DNA of 64,000 nucleotides, taken from positions 1 to 64,000 of the forward strand of contig CALAXT010000072.1 in assembly GCA_937895435.1 (NCBI GenBank), in the 5' to 3' direction. The stretch is from an uncultured Paracoccaceae bacterium (GTDB lineage: Bacteria; Pseudomonadota; Alphaproteobacteria; Rhodobacterales; Rhodobacteraceae). The translations under genes and the position numbers were made by a program. The notes below the pieces were generated by a model that had not been told where the DNA came from, searched no databases, and saw nothing but the letters and a program-made list of their open reading frames with translations. How positions within the stretch are numbered: the stretch's first letter is position 1; each line of letters begins with the position of its first letter. Below, piece by piece: positions 52,025-60,650 of this stretch.

Positions 52025-52720
52025 ATGCGCATTCTACTGGTTGATGATAAAGCAAACCATGACGCGCTTAATGCTACAATGCGGTTGGAAAAATTCTCAG
52101 TCAAACGGGTGCCAAACGGGGCGGCCATGATAGTGGCTGCACAGTCCGAGAGCTTTGATATCATTTTGTTTGACGTTTTGATGCCAGACATGTCGGGCTT
52201 TGATGCCATAAGCCAAATGCGCGCCAATTTGATTGAGGCACCGATTTGCATTTTGTCTGAGGTTGGCAACGCTGCCAGCAAGATCCGTGCATTGGAACTG
52301 GGCGCGGATGATTACATTCAGCTGCCGATCAAAGCCGAAGAACTGACCGCCCGAATTGAAGCGATTATCCGCCGCGCCTCGGGACATATCGCGTCGCATC
52401 TTGATATCGGGGATATCCGGATCGACAATCGGGCGCGCGTTGTATTTTTTGCGGGCAATCTGGTGCCGCTGACGAACAAAGAATTTACCGTGTTGGAACT
52501 GCTGGCCAACCGCCGTGGTCGCACGATCAGCAAAGAAGGCATCATGTCACAGATCTATTCTGGCCATGATGAACCAAATGGCAAAATTATTGACGTGTTC
52601 ATCTGCAAAATTCGCAAGAAATTAGCAAAAATTCGCGGTGACGGCGGTGATTACATCGCAACCGTTTGGGGCAAGGGCTATATGCTGCGCGCCCCACACG
52701 CTGAACAGTCAGCGGCCTGA
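52025..52720 (+). CDS. CtrA-like response regulator with altered receiver
   Basis: A 231-residue OmpR-family regulator whose C-terminal half is clearly CtrA-like (LTNKEFTVLELLANRRGRTISKEG, DEPNGKIIDVFICKIRKKLA, YIATVWGKGYMLR). In the receiver the acidic pair DD and phosphoacceptor Asp50 (LFDVLMPDMSG) are kept, but the conserved switch lysine of the KP motif is Leu100 (YIQLP). Much of the receiver outside the motifs differs from CtrA. GGAAG precedes ATG 52025. Base composition is more AT-rich than in neighbouring genes. A paralogue, not the cell-cycle CtrA itself, is the likeliest identity. Confidence 0.82.
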   Translation: MRILLVDDKANHDALNATMRLEKFSVKRVPNGAAMIVAAQSESFDIILFDVLMPDMSGFDAISQMRANLIEAPICILSEVGNAASKIRALELGADDYIQLPIKAEELTARIEAIIRRASGHIASHLDIGDIRIDNRARVVFFAGNLVPLTNKEFTVLELLANRRGRTISKEGIMSQIYSGHDEPNGKIIDVFICKIRKKLAKIRGDGGDYIATVWGKGYMLRAPHAEQSAA

Positions 52721-52758
52721 TTTCAGGCCAGCCTTCACACAGGCTATCACTGAATTTT

Positions 52759-53412
52759 CTAAAGAATCTGCTGGTCGCGGGCGATCATCGCGGCATGTGT
52801 GCGATTGCGCGCGCCCAGTTTGCGGCTGAGCGTTTTAACGTGCAACTTTACCGTGACTTCTTGAACGTCACAGTCACGCGCGATTTCCTTGTTTGATTTA
52901 CCTTCGCACAGCCCCGCCAGCACCTGACGTTCGCGCTCACTTAAAACAATGCGGTTTTCAGCGCTGCTGGTCTCACCCTGAAGAAAGCGAAAGGGCGCGA
53001 ACACTTCACCCGCAGCCATAAACTTTACCGCCACCGCCATCGAGCGCAGCGAAATCGTTTTAGGCACAAATCCCGCAGCCCCTGCCGCCAGCACCTTTTC
53101 TGCGACCTCGCGCGAAGCAGTGCCCGAAATCACTGCAACCGCACGCCCCCCATTGGCCGCCAGCGCCCGCCCCAAGCCCAAGAGACCATCCATGCCAGGC
53201 ATTGAATAATCAAGCAGCACCAAATCATAAGGCCCCGCACGCCCAATCGCATCCATCGCAGATGCAAGATCAGCCGCAACATCCACAGAAATGTCTTTAT
53301 CGGCGCTAAGCGAGGCCGAAATTGCCTCGCGTACCAGATCATGATCATCTGCTAACAATATCCGAATGCGTGCATCTGACATGCGTTCAGCCGCAACCTT
53401 TCCAATATGCAT
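52759..53412 (-). CDS. NarL/LuxR-family response regulator
   Basis: A 217-residue regulator: receiver with ILLADDHDLVRE, phosphoacceptor LVLLDYSMPGMDG and the switch lysine in GFVPKTIS, then a LuxR helix-turn-helix (LSERERQVLAGLCEGKSNKEIARDCDVQEVTVKLHVKTLSRKLG). ATG 53382 (MSDARIR) is an equally possible start. Convergent with the CtrA-like gene and divergent from the hybrid kinase, which is its plausible partner. Confidence 0.87.
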   Translation of the reverse strand: MHIGKVAAERMSDARIRILLADDHDLVREAISASLSADKDISVDVAADLASAMDAIGRAGPYDLVLLDYSMPGMDGLLGLGRALAANGGRAVAVISGTASREVAEKVLAAGAAGFVPKTISLRSMAVAVKFMAAGEVFAPFRFLQGETSSAENRIVLSERERQVLAGLCEGKSNKEIARDCDVQEVTVKLHVKTLSRKLGARNRTHAAMIARDQQIL

Positions 53413-53732
53413 CAGATCCGACCGATGCCGCCCCTATCATCCGCCCAATCAGCCGGAACATCACAGCCAGTCTGGGCATTCATATTTTGGCCAATCCTAT
53501 TTAGCCCCAGTGAATTCGCCAGAAATCTGGCACAACAACCTTCAATTAACATTCGTTATAGGCATTTCATTTATTTGTCATTACCCTTTTGATTGCAAAG
53601 CTGCGTTTTGACAGGCTAAATTTGGGCCTGTGCTATAATTGCAAAGAAGCCACAAGTGTTGACACATCCCAGCAAGATTTCCGCCAGCGCCATGCAGACG
53701 CTGCCAATGCGCATCGCGCGTAACCTGCAGCC
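53413..53732. promoter_or_regulatory. 320-bp gap, LuxR-type regulator / hybrid kinase
   Basis: No coding sequence recognised. TTGACA (53608-53613) and TATAAT (53634-53639) lie on the plus strand but 20 bp apart, longer than ideal; GACAGG in place of the -35 gives 18 bp. This is the most promoter-like site ahead of the hybrid kinase. The middle of the gap (about 53530-53600) is AT-rich. Confidence 0.4.
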
Positions 53733-56396
53733 ATGCGCGCTGCAATGATGGCGCATTCGTTTTTCAGCAAGATTAAGCGGTTTGCGCCAGTCGTCGGTCC
53801 AGCGATTGCACCAGCCTTGGCAAATATCAGCTTTTTGATGGTGGGCATTAGCTTTGCCTTGGCCGTAGGGGCGGTTGGCTATATCGGCTCAGATGTTCTA
53901 CGCAGGGTTGAGGCCTTTGGGTCAGACAGAGCTGATACCGCACAATGGGCGATCAATAAGATTGATGGCGATCTGTTGCTTTTTCAAAACACGTTACTTT
54001 TGGCCAGATCAGCACCGCAGATTGGGCTGGACCCGCTGCGCCAACGCTTTGCAACGCTCAACGGCCAGATTACCGATGATCTGGGCGTCAAGGTGCTGAC
54101 AACGGCCGTACCAATTCCGCAAACTGGGGCGGCGGTGCGAGGGTTGCAAGCTTGGGCCGCTGAAACCAGGCCGCTGATGGATGGGCCAGATGGGTTGTTG
54201 CGGGCCAATTTGGCGCAGCTTTATCTGCGCACTGAGGCCCTGCACGACACAACCCACGCCATCGCCAAAAAAGCCAACACAGCCTTTGCCGAACAAACGC
54301 GAAACGAACGGCGAGAAATCACCAACAGCCTGCAAAACATCGCTTATCTGACGCTTGCGCTGATTGCTGATTTGCTTTTGCTGTCGGTGGGCGTGTTTCG
54401 GCTTTACCGCCGATCAGAAAGCCAATCTGATCAGATCAAAAGCACCACCGCCCGACTTGAAACTATGGTGACAGCGTCATTTGATGCCATTCTGGCCTTG
54501 GACGACGCAGGTCGGACTTTAGCATTTAACCCTGCAGCTGAGCGGATTTTTGGCTATGATGCTGCAAGTGTCATGGACAGATGTGCGGCCGATTTTCTGG
54601 TGCCTGATGACGTGCGCGACACCCATCCCTTAGTGCGGATCACCGCGGGAAAGGGCATGGACCAGCCACCGATCAAACGTGGGCGGCTGCGCACGCGGGC
54701 ACTGCGGCGCAGCGGTGAAAGCTTTGCCGCCGAATTTTCGATCGATCTGGCCCCAAGCCCGGCGGGGGCCGTATGGGTGATTTTTGCGCGTGATATTTCC
54801 GACAGCATTGCCCGCGAACAGCAGCTTAAACAGGCCCGCGACACTGCGTTGGCCGGAGACAGGGCTAAGGCGCGTTTTTTGGCCGTGATGAGCCATGAAA
54901 TTCGCACGCCACTAAACGGTCTGCTAGGCTCGCTTGATCTTTTGGCTGATACCAATCTCAGCCCCGAACAGGCCCGGCATCTGACGGTTTTACAAACCTC
55001 GGGGCAATTGTTGATGCAGCATGTCAACGATGTGCTCGACCTCTCACAGGTGGAATCGGGACGGTTGCAGCTTGAATTGGTGCCTGTTGATCTTCAACAG
55101 TTGATGGAAGATCTGGTAGACGGGCAGCTGCCCGTGGCGCGAGCGGGCGGCAACCGCCTTGATTTCCGCATCCTGGGCCCTGCCCCGGATTTGGTTGAGG
55201 CCGATCCCCGCCGGATTGGTCAGATTGTGCTTAACCTTTTAAGCAATGCGCTGAAATTCACCCGCGGCGGATCGATCCGGGTTGAGCTAGAGCAGCTGCC
55301 CGCCAGCCCAGATCAGGCCACCGATCAGCAGCTGTTTGAAATACGCGTGGCCGATACGGGCCAAGGCATTTCTGACGCTGATCAGGAACGCATTTTTGAA
55401 GATTTCGTGACGCTTGACACCTCATACGGGCGCAAGGCGGGTGGCACGGGGCTGGGTTTGGGGATCGCGCGCAACATGGCCCGGCTGATGGGGGGTGATA
55501 TCGATTTGCAAAGTGAGCCCGGTGAGGGCAGCCTGTTTTCATTGCGCTTACCGCTGCACAGCGCCAAACCGCGCGCGCCGCGCAAAACAGCCCGCCCCAG
55601 CGACAGTGCTGATATGTTGCCACAAGACTTGGCTGATCTGTTCACGTCCGCCAATCTGCCATCGCTTGATATTTTGGTCATTGAAGACAATGAGATCAGC
55701 CGCAATGTGCTTTGCGCCATGTTAAAAAAGGCCGGTCACCGCCCAGCCGAAGCCGAAGATGGGTTGATCGGCATGCAAATGGCCGCTGAGACCCGCTATG
55801 ATCTGATCTTCACCGATATTTCCATGCCGCGATTGGATGGGATGGCAGCGACCAAACTGATCCGAAATGGTGGTCTGTCACGACATGCCATTATCATCGC
55901 GGTGACCGCCCATGCCATGCCCGAAGAAATTGATCGGTTCAAACAGGCGCAAATTGATGACTTTTTGCTAAAACCTGTTCGGATCAGCAGCCTGCAACAG
56001 TGTTTGCTTCGCCATTTTCAGGCCCAACCCCAAGCGGCAGCACCTGCCCCCGCTCTGCCCCCAGGCCTGCTTGACCCCGAAACCGCACACCAATTGCGCG
56101 ATCTGCTTACCATTGAGGAATATGGCGAAACCCTCGACCAATTTGAGGCAGAGATGGGAACACTGATCGACGCGATACAAAACCCAGACACCACGGGCCT
56201 GCAATCCAAAGTTCATCATGCGGCCGGTTCTGCGGCCACGTTTGGGGCCCTGGCCCTGCGTCAGACATTGTCGCATTTAGAGGCGGCGCTGAAATCTGGC
56301 GATGCAGCCGCCCAACACATGGCCATGCAAGCATTGCCAGCCTTGTGGCAAGACACCGTGCCCCACTTGGCCCTGCCCAAAACGCTTGAAACCTAG
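53733..56396 (+). CDS. Hybrid sensor kinase: TM-PAS-HisKA-HATPase-REC-HPt
   Basis: An 887-residue tripartite kinase. Transmembrane helices at about 30-50 and 203-223 flank a periplasmic domain; a PAS domain covers about 240-355; phosphoacceptor His388 is in AVMSHEIRTPLNGLLGS; N-box VLNLLSNALKFT, G1 DTGQGIS, G2 GGTGLGLGIA; receiver with VIEDN, Asp695 in LIFTDISMPRLDG and LLKPVR; and a C-terminal HPt with His828 in VHHAAGSA. The HPt lacks the usual Lys two residues after the His region. Built for a phosphorelay, probably to the LuxR-type regulator next door. Confidence 0.9.
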   Translation: MRAAMMAHSFFSKIKRFAPVVGPAIAPALANISFLMVGISFALAVGAVGYIGSDVLRRVEAFGSDRADTAQWAINKIDGDLLLFQNTLLLARSAPQIGLDPLRQRFATLNGQITDDLGVKVLTTAVPIPQTGAAVRGLQAWAAETRPLMDGPDGLLRANLAQLYLRTEALHDTTHAIAKKANTAFAEQTRNERREITNSLQNIAYLTLALIADLLLLSVGVFRLYRRSESQSDQIKSTTARLETMVTASFDAILALDDAGRTLAFNPAAERIFGYDAASVMDRCAADFLVPDDVRDTHPLVRITAGKGMDQPPIKRGRLRTRALRRSGESFAAEFSIDLAPSPAGAVWVIFARDISDSIAREQQLKQARDTALAGDRAKARFLAVMSHEIRTPLNGLLGSLDLLADTNLSPEQARHLTVLQTSGQLLMQHVNDVLDLSQVESGRLQLELVPVDLQQLMEDLVDGQLPVARAGGNRLDFRILGPAPDLVEADPRRIGQIVLNLLSNALKFTRGGSIRVELEQLPASPDQATDQQLFEIRVADTGQGISDADQERIFEDFVTLDTSYGRKAGGTGLGLGIARNMARLMGGDIDLQSEPGEGSLFSLRLPLHSAKPRAPRKTARPSDSADMLPQDLADLFTSANLPSLDILVIEDNEISRNVLCAMLKKAGHRPAEAEDGLIGMQMAAETRYDLIFTDISMPRLDGMAATKLIRNGGLSRHAIIIAVTAHAMPEEIDRFKQAQIDDFLLKPVRISSLQQCLLRHFQAQPQAAAPAPALPPGLLDPETAHQLRDLLTIEEYGETLDQFEAEMGTLIDAIQNPDTTGLQSKVHHAAGSAATFGALALRQTLSHLEAALKSGDAAAQHMAMQALPALWQDTVPHLALPKTLET

Positions 56397-56404
56397 CCCA
56401 CCCG

Positions 56405-57094
56405 TCAATCGCCATCGGCACCGCCAGCGCCCATTCGGCGCGAGGCATCAGATGCGGGCACCAACGTTTCATCGGCAAAGCGGCGCAAAATTTCCAGCCC
56501 TGTCGGCGCATAGGCGCACGCCGGGGGTGATCTGGGCCACACGCCAGCCTCAAACTCGGCCCTCTGCGGTGGAACACGCACGATAATTTCAGCCTCTGAC
56601 AAACCGATCAGCTCGGCCCCCGCTGGGCTTTGGGCAAAAGAAAGGCCGCCACCCGCCGGGACAACCAATCGTTTCGTCCCCGCATTGCGCCAAGACAGCT
56701 CAATATCAGTGCTCAGCCGCGTGGCGGTTTGGGCCAGATGTGGCAGCAAAAACCCCGGCCATGCCACAGGCCTAATCTGCACGGCGCGTGCCGTGCTCAC
56801 ACCCTGATCCATCCCACAAAAATCGACAAGCGCCACCCCAACATGCAGCGCGCAAAGCAGCAGGTTGGGCGCATGAGCGCGCCATTGACCTGCAGCAACC
56901 TGTAAAGATGCGCAGCCCCGCCACCCCACCAGCACACGCGCCAAAAGACCTGCGCCATCTTGCCCCCCGGCGTGCAGCAGCGCCGCAGCCCATCCGGCCT
57001 CTTCCGCAAGGCCCCACTCAAGCCCCGCCCCACGCGCGGCCTTGCCCGCCAAAGCCCGCATTTCAGGCACAGACAGACCCCCAACGTCAGCCAT
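56405..57094 (-). CDS. DUF3726 family protein
   Basis: A 229-residue protein starting MADVGGLSVPEMRALAGKAARGAGLEWGLAEEAGWAAALL-like sequence, the usual DUF3726 opening. No membrane segment or catalytic motif is obvious. Its ATG overlaps the end of the upstream 567-residue gene by 8 bp, so the two and the M19-like gene form one operon. Function unknown. Confidence 0.7.
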   Translation of the reverse strand: MADVGGLSVPEMRALAGKAARGAGLEWGLAEEAGWAAALLHAGGQDGAGLLARVLVGWRGCASLQVAAGQWRAHAPNLLLCALHVGVALVDFCGMDQGVSTARAVQIRPVAWPGFLLPHLAQTATRLSTDIELSWRNAGTKRLVVPAGGGLSFAQSPAGAELIGLSEAEIIVRVPPQRAEFEAGVWPRSPPACAYAPTGLEILRRFADETLVPASDASRRMGAGGADGD

Positions 57095-58790
57095 AATGGT
57101 GCTGCCCGCTGGGATTTAATGCAGCCCCAACCATCTCATCTGGGAATGGCGCGCCCTGAAACAGGCTGATCCGCACCCATCGGTCTGATCGGGGATCAAA
57201 CCGCGATGCACCGAAAAATGCCAGTTTACTGCGCAAAAGGTCAATCGGCAGCATATCTTCGGCCAAGAGATTGGCCTGAATTTCGGCGTAAGGGTGTCGC
57301 GCCGATATCTGCGCGCGGCGGATCATCATGCGATGCTGCGGATAGAGCAGTGCGAATTCTGCAACCGTTTCCACGCACGCCCCACACAGATCAGCCGCCA
57401 ACGCTTGTGCTTGGCGTGCGATATCCAATGGCTCTTCGCGCGCGGCCCCCTCTTCGGTCTGGCGCTGCCCCAGACGCGGCTCGTGCTTTTCCTCAGATAC
57501 ATACCAAAACCGGGCCGAGACGGCAGGATCCGTGAAATCAAACGCCTGCGCCCATCCATAATGTTTAACCAAGATCGCGTGCAGATCGGCCAAAGACATT
57601 GCCCCCTGCACGGCAAAACCCGCATCTTCGTCAGCCTGCATGCAATCGCCCAGCCCATCAACCAAGGCGCCCTGTGGCTCTAACAGCAGCGCAAGCAGTG
57701 CCTCTTGCCCTTCGGTCTGCAGGTGCTCTTGGCCCCACCGCCACAGGCGATCCCAAGGATGGGGCGCCGACAAAACATCAGGTTCTTGGGCCAGATGATC
57801 GGCTATGGCTGACAAATCAGCGCGCAACCCAGCCAAACGGGTGACTTGCAGCGGATGGCCACTTTGCCAATGCGCGGCATTGCCACGCGCCTCTGACAGC
57901 GCCTGCGCAAACGCCGTTTGGCTGTCATTGCACGCGATGGGCAAAGCGCGCACACGGGCCAGCGCCTCTTCCCGGGCCATGATCCAATTATTCAACAAAA
58001 TAGGATGGCGGATCAAAAAGGGGGCCATCCCCAGACCTGTGGAATTGCCCACCCCCAGCCCACGCCGAAGCTCTGGGTTCAGCCGCACCGCCACGCCCCC
58101 CCCGCGCATTTGCGCCAGATGTTCAACCAAATCCACACTAAACGCTCGGATGAACCAAACTGTCAGCATTTCCGCCTGAAACGGCGCCGCCAGTTCTGGC
58201 CGGGTGGCAACGGTGCAACGATCAGCCGCGCCAAACTTGCCCGAGCCATAGACCGCCGTGGTGCGCATCAAATATCCAGTTTGCTCAAGCAATGCCGCAT
58301 CGGGCTGCTGGCCCAATGCAAGCTTGTCGATCACATGATCAAAAAGCCGCACAGATCTGTTGGCGCGGCTGAGCGTGAGTTCGCGCGGGCTGATCCGACC
58401 GGCTTCCTGCAAGGGCACATTGGCGGCCAATCGGTCCAGATCATCTTGGGTGGGCGTGCCGTCATAAAGCGCGAATGTCGCATCCCAAGCCGTCGCAATC
58501 ACCCGATCAGAGCGTTGATCGGCGGGCAGATCATGGGCAAAGGCCACAAGCGTATAGCTGCGCTCACGCCCAACTGCGCGGTAAGTGGCCCGCCCAACCC
58601 CGCGCGCATCGATCTGCCAAACGGGGCGGTCAAACACCCAAGCCTCAGACTGCAACCGCCGCAGCATCTGGCGCAGGAATGACAGCCGCGTCGGATGAGA
58701 CACGCCAAGACGTGGCAACTGCATCACCTGATCAGCCGGGCGGCGAAAGGCTGCAGCACCGGGCATCGGGTTCAGCGTGTCACAGGTCAT
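57087..58790 (-). CDS. Conserved-looking 567-residue protein, function unknown
   Basis: I do not recognise a named domain. ATG 58790 overlaps the stop of the M19-like gene (ATGA) and is preferred to a start 19 codons upstream. The protein appears soluble, with no signal peptide or membrane helix. Notable local features are WQIDARGVGRATYRAVGRERSYTLVAFAHDLPADQRSDRVIATAWDATFALYDG-like sequence near the N-terminus (a possible alpha/beta sensor-like fold) and RTTAVYGSGKFGAADR in the middle. Encoded between DUF3726 and M19-like genes, so probably works with them. Confidence 0.7.
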   Translation of the reverse strand: MTCDTLNPMPGAAAFRRPADQVMQLPRLGVSHPTRLSFLRQMLRRLQSEAWVFDRPVWQIDARGVGRATYRAVGRERSYTLVAFAHDLPADQRSDRVIATAWDATFALYDGTPTQDDLDRLAANVPLQEAGRISPRELTLSRANRSVRLFDHVIDKLALGQQPDAALLEQTGYLMRTTAVYGSGKFGAADRCTVATRPELAAPFQAEMLTVWFIRAFSVDLVEHLAQMRGGGVAVRLNPELRRGLGVGNSTGLGMAPFLIRHPILLNNWIMAREEALARVRALPIACNDSQTAFAQALSEARGNAAHWQSGHPLQVTRLAGLRADLSAIADHLAQEPDVLSAPHPWDRLWRWGQEHLQTEGQEALLALLLEPQGALVDGLGDCMQADEDAGFAVQGAMSLADLHAILVKHYGWAQAFDFTDPAVSARFWYVSEEKHEPRLGQRQTEEGAAREEPLDIARQAQALAADLCGACVETVAEFALLYPQHRMMIRRAQISARHPYAEIQANLLAEDMLPIDLLRSKLAFFGASRFDPRSDRWVRISLFQGAPFPDEMVGAALNPSGQHHYG

Positions 58791-59797
58791 TTTGGCGCGC
58801 CTGTGTGGGGGATTGGCGCAAAACTTTCGGCAAAAAAGCGCTGCCAATTGCCCCCCATGATGGCGGCAACCTCGTCGCCATTCATCCCAACATCCGCCAA
58901 ACCTTGGGCAATCGCACCAAAATGGCGATTGTCAGAAAACCAATCAGGCATCGGCGGAAACCCGGCTGATGTAGCGCTGCCCTCACCAAAATCAATGCCC
59001 TTTGTCCAACGCCCCACCCGCATCCATTCCACCACACTGTCGGGGTGATCTTGGCACAAATCACTGCCCAACCCCAACGAAGAAACGCCATAGCGCTCGG
59101 CCGCGCGTGCAATCATCGTGCAAAAATCGCCTAAGGTGCAGCCACTGCCCGCCGCCAAATGATGCGGATAAAGCGAAAACCCCAACATGCCACCGCTTTC
59201 ACTCAGCGCGCGCAACACGCTGTCTGATTTGTTGCGCAACGCCGGGTGCCACTGGGCCGGATTGGCGTGCGTGATGGCAATGGGGCGGGTTGAATGCGCG
59301 ATTGCTTGCAGGGTTGAGCGTTCGGCAGAATGGCTCATATCAATGACCATGCCCACACGGTTCATCTCAGAAATCACACCGCACCCCATCCGCGTCAGCC
59401 CAGGGTCTTCGGCTTCATAGCAGCCAGTGGCCAGCAATGATTGGTTATTATAACTTAACTGCATAAACCGCAGGCCCAATTGGTGCAGCACAGCGACCAA
59501 CCCAATGTCATCTTCGATACAGCTTGGGTTTTGTGCGCCAAAAAAGATGGCTGTGCGGCCACTTTCACGCGCATGCGCAATGTCGTCAGCAGTAAACCCT
59601 TGAAAGATCAGGTCACTATGGCGTTCAAACCAACGGTTCCACTGTGCGATATTGGCGACTGTTTCGCGGAAATTTTCGTGATAGGTGATGGTGGCATGCA
59701 CCGCATCCACACCACCCTGGCGCATTTCACGAAAGATCTTTTCCGACCAATTGGCATATTGCAGCCCATCAATCAGCGGTGCCGAAACCCGTTGCAT
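58787..59797 (-). CDS. Peptidase M19-like (membrane dipeptidase family) with altered metal site
   Basis: A 336-residue protein of the renal dipeptidase family. Histidines His156 (VIDMSHSAERS) and His177 (PIAITHANP) and Asp246 (LGLGSDLCQD) are where expected. The N-terminal HxD metal pair is missing: the expected DGHND reads DGLQYAN (10-16), and the bridging glutamate segment is FFGAQNPS. I recall a similar protein next to dgcA in Pseudomonas aeruginosa, which links it to methylated-amine catabolism. No signal peptide is seen. Peptidase activity is doubtful. Confidence 0.78.
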   Translation of the reverse strand: MQRVSAPLIDGLQYANWSEKIFREMRQGGVDAVHATITYHENFRETVANIAQWNRWFERHSDLIFQGFTADDIAHARESGRTAIFFGAQNPSCIEDDIGLVAVLHQLGLRFMQLSYNNQSLLATGCYEAEDPGLTRMGCGVISEMNRVGMVIDMSHSAERSTLQAIAHSTRPIAITHANPAQWHPALRNKSDSVLRALSESGGMLGFSLYPHHLAAGSGCTLGDFCTMIARAAERYGVSSLGLGSDLCQDHPDSVVEWMRVGRWTKGIDFGEGSATSAGFPPMPDWFSDNRHFGAIAQGLADVGMNGDEVAAIMGGNWQRFFAESFAPIPHTGAPK

Positions 59798-59891
59798 CGC
59801 GCGCGCCTTTATTGCGGCGGCCCATCGTTAACCACCCAAGACAGCTTGGAAAAAATTACAGCTTAGAGCAATGGTAAAAGCGCATGACCCG

Positions 59892-60617
59892 CTATAGCTG
59901 AATTTGGCCAAACCCTTCGCGCAAGATCGTGCTCCATCCCTCAGACATTCGGGCAAATTGGGTGTCACCCGCATCAATCCGGCGACGCAGATCCACCCGA
60001 CAGGTATCGCGTTTGACCACCATCAAATCCAGCGGCATGCCAACCGACAGGTTTGAACGCAGCGTGGAATCCATCGACAGCAGCGCAGCCTTTTGCGCAT
60101 CTTCCAGCGAGGTTTCCGGCTTTACGACCCGATCAAGGATTGGCTTGCCATATTTGTGCTCACCAATTTGTAAAAAGGGGGTGTCTTCGGTGGCCTCAAT
60201 GAAATTGCCCTCGGGATAGATCAGAAACATCCGCATATCGCCACCACGCCGCTGGCCTGCCACAATCATACTGGCGCTGGCAGATTGCTTCATGCGCTGC
60301 AGCTTATCGGCCACTTGGGTACTGACATCGGCCAGCGTGGCCCCAACAATTTCAGCCACCGCCAGCATTGTGGGGGCCAGCATGATCGAATTGGTATCAC
60401 TTGCCTCGGGATGGGCAATGGCATCCGTGATCCGCGCGATTGTGGTTTGCGTCACCGACAGGCTGCCCGCGGTCAGAATGCTGATCACGCGCTCACCTGC
60501 ATCTTCGAACACAAACATCTTGCGATAGGTTGCAATGTTATCAAGCCCGGCATTGGTGCGCGTGTCCGACAGCATGACAAAGCCCGCCCGCAGCATCAAA
60601 CCAACACAGTATGTCAT
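59892..60617 (-). CDS. Anbu proteasome-type protease
   Basis: A 241-residue N-terminal nucleophile hydrolase. The sequence begins MTYCVGLMLRAGFVMLSDTRTNAG, so Thr2 becomes the N-terminal nucleophile after Met removal; Asp18 and Lys33 match the catalytic Asp/Lys of proteasome beta subunits, and the TAGSLSVTQ loop is also typical. Anbu proteins assemble into open or helical rings; their substrates are unknown. Last gene of a four-gene operon with ATP-grasp, alpha-E and transglutaminase proteins, the usual Anbu neighbourhood. Confidence 0.9.
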   Translation of the reverse strand: MTYCVGLMLRAGFVMLSDTRTNAGLDNIATYRKMFVFEDAGERVISILTAGSLSVTQTTIARITDAIAHPEASDTNSIMLAPTMLAVAEIVGATLADVSTQVADKLQRMKQSASASMIVAGQRRGGDMRMFLIYPEGNFIEATEDTPFLQIGEHKYGKPILDRVVKPETSLEDAQKAALLSMDSTLRSNLSVGMPLDLMVVKRDTCRVDLRRRIDAGDTQFARMSEGWSTILREGFGQIQL

Positions 60618-60650
60618 CGTCTGTCTTCCCCGGCCCTTTTGGCGCTGACC

